Source: Bacillus aquiflavi (GTDB lineage Bacteria > Bacillota > Bacilli > Bacillales > Cytobacillaceae). Taken from it: a stretch of 64,000 nucleotides of DNA. How positions within the stretch are numbered: the stretch's first letter is position 1; the number at the start of each line of letters is the position of its first letter. The translations under genes and the position numbers were made by a program. The stretch lies in the NCBI RefSeq assembly GCF_019915265.1, contig NZ_CP082780.1:1612001-1676000 (forward strand). Direction: 5' to 3'. The notes under the pieces were generated by a model. That model worked only from the letters and a program-made list of their open reading frames with translations. It was not told where the DNA came from and did no database searches. Positions 57,573 through 64,000 of the stretch are shown here, piece after piece.

Positions 57573-60035
57573 AATGTTCTCAATACATTGTTAACTTTAC
57601 AAAGAAAGTTTCCAATCATGGAAAACGATGCATATTTATTAAAAACTCCATTTATCTTTGATGTATCGGTTCCAGAATTATTCGGCTGGATGATTGCAGG
57701 AGGGAGATTGGTTATTTTAGAACCAGACATGGAAAAAGATCCGTTAGAAATATTTAACGTCATTCAAAAGGAGCGGGTCACACATGTCAATTTTGTACCT
57801 TCCATGTTACAGCCATTTATCGATATGATTCCTGATGAACAATTAAAAGAAGTAACGAAGTTAAAATATTTATTTATTGCTGGTGAAGCATTATCGCCAA
57901 AATTAGCAAAATCAGTAAGAGAGTTATTGCCGCATACTCAATTATTTAATCTTTATGGTCCGACGGAAGCGTGTATTTATACGACGGAATATTCACTAAA
58001 TGATGATTTGGAAACATCGATTTTACCAATTGGAAAACCACTGCACAATACAGAAGTATATGTTTTAAATAGCGAGGGAAAGTTACAGCCGATTGGAATT
58101 CCTGGTGAATTATGCATAGCCGGAAAAGGACTAGCAAGAGGGTATCTCCATGATAAGAAACGAACGAAGGAGAAATTCATTGCTAATCCTTATAAAGAAA
58201 ATGCAATTTTATATAAAACTGGTGATTTAGTAAGGTGGTTGCCAGATGGGAATATCGAATATTTAGGAAGAACAGATTTTCAAATCAAGATAAGAGGATA
58301 TCGGATTGAAATCGGCGAAATCGAATATTGTTTAATGCAGCGTGAAGGAGTTCGTGAAGCAGTTGTAATTGATAGAGAAGATACTGAAGGGAATCAATAT
58401 TTATGTGCGTATATAGTAGCCGATATTGAATGGAGTAATCGCGAATGGTATCGCTATATGGCAGAAAAACTTCCTGAGTATATGATTCCAACTCATTTTA
58501 TCCATTTGGACAAAATGCCACTTTCGATAAATGGCAAGCTAGATCGAAAAGCGTTGCCAAAAGGAGAAACGTTTATAAATGAACAAGAATATGTCGCACC
58601 AAGAAACGAAGTTGAAAAGCAATTAGTGCAAATTTGGTCAGAAGTATTAGCGATTGAAGGAAATAAGATCGGGGTTACTGATGACTTTTTCCAATTGGGC
58701 GGACATTCGATCTCAATATTAAAAGCGTTAACTCAAATGTATTTCCATGGATGGAACCTTTCTGTAAGAGACTTTTACACGTCTCCAACAATAAGTGGAT
58801 TAGCAGAGAAAATTAATTTAGTCGAAGGCTTTACTGAAGAAGAGTATTCACTTGAAGCTAAAGATATTGTTTCTCCTAATAATACAGAGGCGATGCCTAG
58901 TGGAAATATGATCGCAATGAAAAATATTTTAGTAACAGGCGCCACTGGATTTCTTGGAATCCATTTGATTAGAGATTTATTGATCGAAACTGATGCTAAT
59001 ATATATTGCTTAGTAAGAGGACCTGTCGCTGAAAAACGTTTTCTACAAAAGATGAAGCTATATTTCAACGAGACGTTCATGGAGAACTGGAATGATTTCC
59101 AACATAGAATTAAAATGATGGAGGGCGACATTACGAAAGAACATCTAGGTTTGTTAAAAGACGATTATGAAAAAGTCGGAAACCATATAGATGTAGTTAT
59201 TCATGCCGCTGCTCTCGTCAAACATTACGGTAACGAAGAGGAATTTAATCAAATAAATATAAAGGGAACGGAACGTCTGCTTGACTTTTTTTTCAAAAAT
59301 GAAATTTCTTTTCATTATATTTCAACAATAAGTGTTTCGGGAACTCGTACGAAAGATCAACATCAAATTGAATTTACGGAAAATAAACTTTATATTAATC
59401 AAAATATTTTCAATAACGAGTATATTAAAAGTAAATTTAAAGCAGAATCACTAATCTATAAAGCACGAAAAAAAGGCTTACAAGCCAGCATTTATCGCGT
59501 GGGTAATTTAACTGGGCGATATACTGATGGAATGTTCCAAGAAAATATTGAGGAAAACGCCTTTTATAATAGGTTTAAATTTCTTGTGAATTTTAAGACG
59601 ATCCCAAGTCATATGTTAAACCAGATAATCGATTTTACCCCTGTAGATGTATGTAGTGAAGCGATTGTTAAAATTTTAAAAACAGAAGAATCTTGTGGGA
59701 ATGTATTCCATATCTTTAATCATCATACGATTAAAATGGCTGATGTGAAGGCAGCTTTAGAAGCACTAGGAATTCATCTTAAAGTACTTGATGAAGAAGA
59801 ATTTAAGTCGTTTATTTACGAAATATATAAAAACGATGAACAAAAAGATTTATTATCTAATATTATTACCGAATTAGTAGAAGTAGAATCTAATAAATTT
59901 AGCTGGGATGTTAAAGTTGATTCTTCGTTTACAGTGAAATATTTACAACAATTAGATGATTTTAAATATCCAACAATCGAATCCATTTACATTAGAAAAT
60001 TGCTTAAACATATGCAAAATGTAGGGTTTATTTAA
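57375..60035 (+). pseudogene. Nonribosomal peptide synthetase 3, 3' part (A-T-thioester reductase)
   Basis: Continuation of NRPS3 after the one-base insertion; a fragment could start at ATG 57432 but has no ribosome binding site. It holds the rest of A6 (YTSGSTGTPKG, LYGPTEACIY; pocket residues D-V-P-N-F-A-L-I-Y-K, unassigned but close to A4), T6 (Ser in LGGHSISIL, 58696) and a terminal thioester reductase of about 370 residues: NAD(P)H motif VTGATGFLG (58927), Ser region STISVSG and the YxxxK pair YIKSK. Such domains (as in linear gramicidin synthetase LgrD) release the peptide as an aldehyde, sometimes further reduced to an alcohol. There is no C-terminal thioesterase in the chain. Confidence 0.92.
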
Positions 60036-60054
60036 ACAACTTAATAGATGGAAT

Positions 60055-60101
60055 GGATAGGAAATGAACATCAAATTTCCTATCCTCTCCTGAAAGGAGA
60101 G
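60055..60101 (+). promoter_or_regulatory. Double hairpin covering the ribosome binding site of the dikinase gene
   Basis: GGATAGGAAA (60055) pairs with TTTCCTATCC (60076-60085), and directly after it CTCTCCT (60085-60091) pairs with AGGAGAG (60095-60101). The second stem contains the AAAGGAGAG ribosome binding site of the GTG start at 60108, so translation may be reduced unless the stem opens. Confidence 0.6.
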
Positions 60102-60107
60102 TTCTGT

Positions 60108-61049
60108 GTGATAGTTCCTTTAAGTGAAGGGCATGAAAAAAATAGATCATTAATAGGAGGAAAGGCAAAAAATCTGTCAACTCTGATGAAATTAGGGATA
60201 TCAGTTCCAAATGGCTTCATCGTTTCCTCGAGTGCCTTTTTGAATTTCATAAAAGCTAACCGGTTAGGAAGTCAAATTAATCATTATATGAAGACAATGT
60301 CTAACCCTTATATTAAAATAAACGAATTGTTTCAAAGCCACACAATACCGAGTGATTTAGAAAAAGAGATAAAAGAGGCATACGATAATTTGACTTTTTC
60401 ACATGACATTATAAATGTTTCCGTAAGATCATCTGCATCTGCTGAGGACTTACAAGATCAATCTTTTGCAGGACAATACGAAACATGTTTAAACATTGGA
60501 AGTTTCGATCGTTTACTAAAGAGCATAAAGAAGTGTTGGGCTTCTGTTTGGTCTGATCAAGCTCTTCAATATTTACATACTGTTAATATCGATATTAAAG
60601 AAGTGAAAATTAGTGTTTTAGTGCAGGCGATGGTGCAGGCAGATACATCAGGTGTGGCATTTAGTATAAACCCTGTTACCTTATCGTATGATGAAATAAT
60701 TATTAATGCTAGCTATGGATTAGGAGAGCCAATTGTGTCTGGTCTTATCACTCCTGATCTGTTTATTATTTCGAAACACGATCATAAAATTTTACATAAG
60801 GAATTAGGACTAAAAGAATTTAAGCTTGTAGGACAAGCTGATGGTACAAAAGAAACGCCAACTAGTGAACAAGAAATAAAATCATTCAGTTTGAATTTCG
60901 ACCAAATAAATAGAATTACGAATATAACGAAAAAAATCGAACATTATTATCAATATCCAGTAGATATTGAATTTACCGTAAAAGAAAATGAAATAAATGT
61001 ATTACAAGTAAGACCGATAACTACTGTAAAAGGAGTGGTTCAATCTTGA
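60108..61049 (+). CDS. PEP-synthase/rifampicin-phosphotransferase-like ATP-binding subunit
   Basis: A 313-aa protein equal to the N-terminal ATP-grasp domain of PEP synthase, pyruvate phosphate dikinase and Rph (rifampicin phosphotransferase). It shows IGGKAKNLSTLMKLGISVPNGF split at the N terminus, VSVRSSASAEDLQDQSFAGQYET, GVAFSINPVT, and the end DIEFTVKENEINVLQVRPITT. The GTG at 60108 follows AAAGGAGAG; an ATG at 60048 lies before it within the hairpins. It overlaps the next gene by four bases. In Rph the three parts (ATP, substrate, phospho-His) are one chain; here the ATP part is separate. A role in phosphorylating the lipopeptide or a precursor is inferred; an ATP-driven ligation as in PigC is the alternative. 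Confidence 0.85.
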   Translation: MIVPLSEGHEKNRSLIGGKAKNLSTLMKLGISVPNGFIVSSSAFLNFIKANRLGSQINHYMKTMSNPYIKINELFQSHTIPSDLEKEIKEAYDNLTFSHDIINVSVRSSASAEDLQDQSFAGQYETCLNIGSFDRLLKSIKKCWASVWSDQALQYLHTVNIDIKEVKISVLVQAMVQADTSGVAFSINPVTLSYDEIIINASYGLGEPIVSGLITPDLFIISKHDHKILHKELGLKEFKLVGQADGTKETPTSEQEIKSFSLNFDQINRITNITKKIEHYYQYPVDIEFTVKENEINVLQVRPITTVKGVVQS

Positions 61050-62663
61050 CTAATAAAACATTAGATCATGAATTTTTATTATCAGATGATGATATGAACA
61101 GATCATTTTGGGTCCAAAATGATGTTCATTTTCCTAGACCGTTAACACCGCTTTTTACATCACTTATTATGCCGGCAATGAGTAACGGTACGAAAGTATG
61201 TTATGAAAAAATGAAAATGCAAATAGAAAGAGTAGATGTAAAATCTTTAAATGGATACTACTACCAGTCGATCATTCCTAGAAGTAAAGAGGATTATGAT
61301 CATGAAGAACATAAATCTATTATGATGAACCTGATTCCAAATTTGATTAGTAGATTTGATGATTATGTAGAGAATGTATTTAAACCATATTATGAAAAGC
61401 TATCGGCTTTCAAAACAAAAAATGAGTCTAGAAACTCAATTTTACAAGCGGTTAAAGAGTTAGAACAGTTTTTTATAACGGCTTGGGTTATACATTATGA
61501 AGTATTAACTCCTAAACAAGCTGCTGGATGGATTTTGGAAGAGTTGTATAGTCAGTTATTTAATAGTAACGATAAGTCAGCTGTCTATGACTTATTAGTT
61601 GGAACGATGAATAAAACGTTAGAAACTGATCGAGCGATTTGGGAATTATCTAGGCAAGTTAAAAAATCAAATCTTTTAAATAAATTATTTGAAACAACCA
61701 ATATCGAAAGTCTGTTTGAAAACTTAGCTAGTGTTAAGGAAGGACAACAATTTCTTGGCGACTTTCAAAATGTGATGACCGAATATGGTTATAGAAATGC
61801 TAATTATCATGATTTAAATGAAGAAACATGGATTGAAAACCCAAAATATATTCTCGGTCTTGTTAAAAGATATTTGGATATCAATGATGACTTTGACGAG
61901 AAATTTAGTGAAATAAATATGAAAAGAACTCAATTATTTGAACAATTGTTATTAAAAATACACAATAGTTCAGAAAAGCAACAGTTTAAAGAAATGGTTG
62001 AAACAGCATTACATATATGGCGGATTGAAGAAGACCATCATTTTTTATATTGATGCTATGCTTCCAGCTAGATCAAGACTTTTCTTTCTAGAGATCGGAA
62101 AGTATATGGTAGAACAAAAAATAATTGCAAATAAGAATGATATTTTTTTCCTTTATATAAACGAAGTAAAAGATTTACTTGAAAAACCAAATAATGTTGA
62201 AAATTTAATTATTAAAAGAAGAAAAAAACATGAAGAGAACATGAACACTATTCCAGTTCCTTTTGTAGGGGACCCAACTAATATTGCCAACGCTAATGAA
62301 TTAGAGCAAATTATTGGGTTTCCGCAAGGACCTATAAATAAGGAACAGCAGTCATTTAAAGGTACAGCCGCTTCTAAAGGTGTTTATAAAGGGAAAGTGA
62401 AAATGATCTATTCACAGGAGGATTTTCATACGGTTGAAAAAGGGGATGTTTTAGTAACTAAAACAACGACGCCACCTTGGACTGTTCTCTTTCCAATAGT
62501 TGGTGCAATTATTACAGATAGTGGGGGGATTCTCTCTCATGCTGGAATTATTGCCCGAGAGTATGAAATCCCAGCTGTTTTAGGAACAAAAGTTGCCACT
62601 TCTATGCTTAATAATGGTGATGAAGTAACAGTAGATGGTACTAATGGGGTTGTGTATTTTTAA
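61046..62663 (+). pseudogene. Rph-like substrate and phosphohistidine subunit, frameshifted
   Basis: Starts at TTG 61046 behind AAAGGAGTGG, overlapping the ATP subunit's stop. The first part (to 62053) matches the central substrate-binding region of Rph-type enzymes (SFWVQNDVHFPRPLTPLF near the start). At 62041-62046 there is a run of six T where five would keep the frame: EEDHHF is followed by LY-stop, while the other frame continues YIDAMLPARSRLFFLEIGKYM. The second part (to 62663) ends in the swivelling phosphohistidine domain with TTTPPWTVLFP and the phosphorylated His in GGILSHAGIIAREYEIPAV. One inserted base thus splits a protein of about 538 aa. A homopolymer error is possible. Confidence 0.85.
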
Positions 62664-62701
62664 TATTTATATATAAGAATCGATTTATTGAGGAGTACGT
62701 T

Positions 62702-63409
62702 ATGCAGAAAGTAAGACTTTTTTGTTTACCATATGCTGGTGGATCATCGTTCATATTCAGTAGATGGAAAACATATTTACATCCAGCAATCGAAATAATA
62801 CCACTAGAACTTGCCGGAAGAGGGAGAAGAATTAACGAACCTCTCATTTCTAATTTTGAAGAAATGGTAAATGACATATTCAAGACGATAAAAAATGATC
62901 TTAGTGATTTGCCATACATCATATTGGGTCATAGTATGGGTGGTCTATTAGCTTATGAATTAGCATATAGAATTTTACAATCTAATAGTAAAATGCCAAT
63001 TTTAATTATTCTCTCTGGAATAGAACCGCCTAAATTAAGAAAGCGGAAAGTGATCTCAACTCTTCCTGATGAAGAATTTGTGAAAGAGGTTCTCTCAATT
63101 GGTGGTACACCAAAAAACATTTTTGCTAATAAAGAAGCATCTGATATTTTCATATCGATATTACGAGCAGATTTCAAGTTAGTAGAATCTTATGTTGCTC
63201 AAGATTACAAACCATTAGATGTGGATTTAATGATATTTAATGGAGAACGAGATTATTCTACTACTTTCCCTAGAGTAAAGGAATGGAAAAAGTATACAAA
63301 TAAATCATGTCAGATGATCAATTTTGAAGGTGGACATTTCTTTATACACGATCAAAAAAAAGAAGTAATTAACGCAATTAATTTGTATATAGAAAAAGTT
63401 TTATATTAA
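62702..63409 (+). CDS. Type II thioesterase (external, alpha/beta hydrolase)
   Basis: A 235-aa editing thioesterase of the GrsT/SrfAD family that removes wrong acyl groups from NRPS carrier proteins. LFCLPYAGGSS near the start, nucleophile Ser in LGHSMGGLLAYELA, acid in FNGERD and His in FEGGHFFIHD form the catalytic set. GAGGAG lies 9 bases before the ATG. It ends the run of biosynthetic genes. Because chain release is by the reductase, this enzyme is for proofreading, not cyclisation. Confidence 0.93.
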   Translation: MQKVRLFCLPYAGGSSFIFSRWKTYLHPAIEIIPLELAGRGRRINEPLISNFEEMVNDIFKTIKNDLSDLPYIILGHSMGGLLAYELAYRILQSNSKMPILIILSGIEPPKLRKRKVISTLPDEEFVKEVLSIGGTPKNIFANKEASDIFISILRADFKLVESYVAQDYKPLDVDLMIFNGERDYSTTFPRVKEWKKYTNKSCQMINFEGGHFFIHDQKKEVINAINLYIEKVLY

Positions 63410-63439
63410 TCATATTGGCCCTATTAAACATATACATTC

Positions 63440-63461
63440 GTGTGAGACTGCAGTCTCACAC
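63440..63461. terminator. Perfect 22-bp palindrome after the thioesterase gene
   Basis: GTGTGAGACTG followed by its exact reverse complement, with no loop, then GCCTTTT. As RNA it can form an 8-9 bp hairpin and act as a terminator; as DNA it could equally be an operator for the RND gene 120 bases downstream. Confidence 0.55.
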
Positions 63462-63581
63462 GCCTTTTGGTTATGACGCGGTGAAACGGGAAAGAATCAC
63501 ATTGTCAGAAAGGAATCAACAAAGTTATCTAGCATAGAACGGGATGTTAAATAAAATGACAAATATACAAGGAGAATGTTT

Positions 63582-64000
63582 GTGAATTTATTGAAGTTCA
63601 TATTAAAAAAAAAAATATTAATTGGATTAATGACGGTAATGGTATTGTCTTTTGGACTATATGCAATTTTTGATTTAGGCAAAGAACTTATGCCATCGGT
63701 TGCAAAAGATAGTATATATATAAAAACTGCTGCTGGAGACTTATCGGCAATTGAAGTAGAGCGCAATATTACAGATCCATTGGAACGGAAATTAAAAGGA
63801 ATTGATGGAATTAAAAGTATCGACTCTACGACAAATATAGGTGGAAACTCATTTAAGTTTAAGTTAACAATTGAAGATGGACGCGGAGAAGAAGTATTAA
63901 AAGAAGTTGAATCTGTTGTCAATGCTGCAAAGGGAGAACTTATCGGCATAAAAGATATTGTTACGGGCCAATACGGTACGAACCAAGGTTATGAATTATT
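63582..64000 (+). CDS. RND-family efflux transporter, 5' part (cut by window end)
   Basis: First 139 codons of an AcrB/SwrC-type transporter. It starts with GTG at 63582, 7 bases after GGAG. The basic start and first membrane helix (FILKKKILIGLMTVMVLSFG) are followed by porter-domain sequence with the family pattern SAIEVERNITDPLERKLKGIDGI. In Bacillus, SwrC (YerP) exports and protects against surfactin, so this is a good candidate exporter for the lipopeptide made upstream; the substrate is inferred. The rest of the gene lies beyond the window. Confidence 0.85.
   Translation, partial: MNLLKFILKKKILIGLMTVMVLSFGLYAIFDLGKELMPSVAKDSIYIKTAAGDLSAIEVERNITDPLERKLKGIDGIKSIDSTTNIGGNSFKFKLTIEDGRGEEVLKEVESVVNAAKGELIGIKDIVTGQYGTNQGYEL

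Noticed and set aside
60108-62663. Housekeeping PEP synthase or pyruvate phosphate dikinase
   Set aside because: The central region lacks the PEP/pyruvate TIM-barrel expected at the C terminus, and the domain order with a terminal phospho-His domain fits Rph-type enzymes.
41851-63177. Minus-strand ORFs inside the NRPS and thioesterase genes
   Set aside because: They are shadows of strongly coding plus-strand frames, repeat with the duplicated modules, and have no ribosome binding sites.
1-64000. tRNA, rRNA, CRISPR arrays, prophage or plasmid origin
   Set aside because: No cloverleaf-like or rRNA-like stretches, no regularly spaced repeats and no replication or phage genes were seen.

Overview
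The window reads as a low-GC Bacillaceae chromosome: AT-rich coding, GGAGG-type ribosome binding sites with frequent TTG/GTG starts, a Bacillus-style bacitracin-type ABC pair beside a sensor kinase, PucR-type and sigma-54 regulators, and intrinsic terminators. No genus can be fixed from the sequence alone. No rRNA, tRNA or CRISPR array was seen.

Region 1 (1-2.8 kb): the 3' part of a sensor histidine kinase that ends early at an in-frame TGA, a BcrA/BcrB-like ABC exporter pair, an intrinsic terminator, and directly behind it the 5' remnant of a group IIC intron. Region 2 (2.8-19 kb): a catabolic operon behind a clear sigma-54 promoter. It starts with its own sigma-54 activator and then encodes a half-size acyl-CoA-synthetase-like protein, CoA-transferase A and B, 3-hydroxyacyl-CoA dehydrogenase, acyl-CoA dehydrogenase, thiolase, a TRAP-TAXI uptake system (permease gene broken by two frameshifts), a full-length ADP-forming acyl-CoA synthetase, another permease and a nitronate-monooxygenase-like flavoprotein. 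Together these would import a small carboxylate, load it on CoA and cleave it by beta-oxidation. Region 3 (19-28.2 kb): a second beta-oxidation set (dehydrogenase broken by a stop codon, enoyl-CoA hydratase, thiolase, long acyl-CoA dehydrogenase), a GAF/PucR regulator and an AMP-forming acyl-CoA ligase. Region 4 (28.2-34.6 kb): 1.2 kb without a convincing gene, an ABC ATPase with a decayed double-length permease, a small membrane protein, a minus-strand zinc-ribbon protein, and an AT-rich control region with a palindromic operator-like site.

Region 5 (34.6-64 kb) is the notable system: a hexamodular NRPS lipopeptide cluster. A dedicated acyl carrier protein, a ketosynthase and a PanD-type aspartate decarboxylase (source of beta-alanine) come first, then an ABC exporter, three NRPS proteins (C-A-T-C-A-T-C / halfC-A-T-C-A-T-C / halfC-A-T-C-A-T-reductase), a split PEP-synthase/rifampicin-phosphotransferase-like enzyme, a type II thioesterase and the start of an RND exporter. 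Residues read from the A domains suggest acyl-Gly(or beta-Ala)-Ser-Lys-X-Tyr-X', released reductively as an aldehyde or alcohol. Each inter-protein junction has a complete C domain at the end of one protein and only the C-terminal lobe of a C domain at the start of the next.

At least six genes in the window carry single-base lesions (stop codons or one-base indels), including NRPS3 and the dikinase-like gene. Either the locus is decaying or the assembly has residual errors; read-level checking decides whether the lipopeptide pathway is alive.
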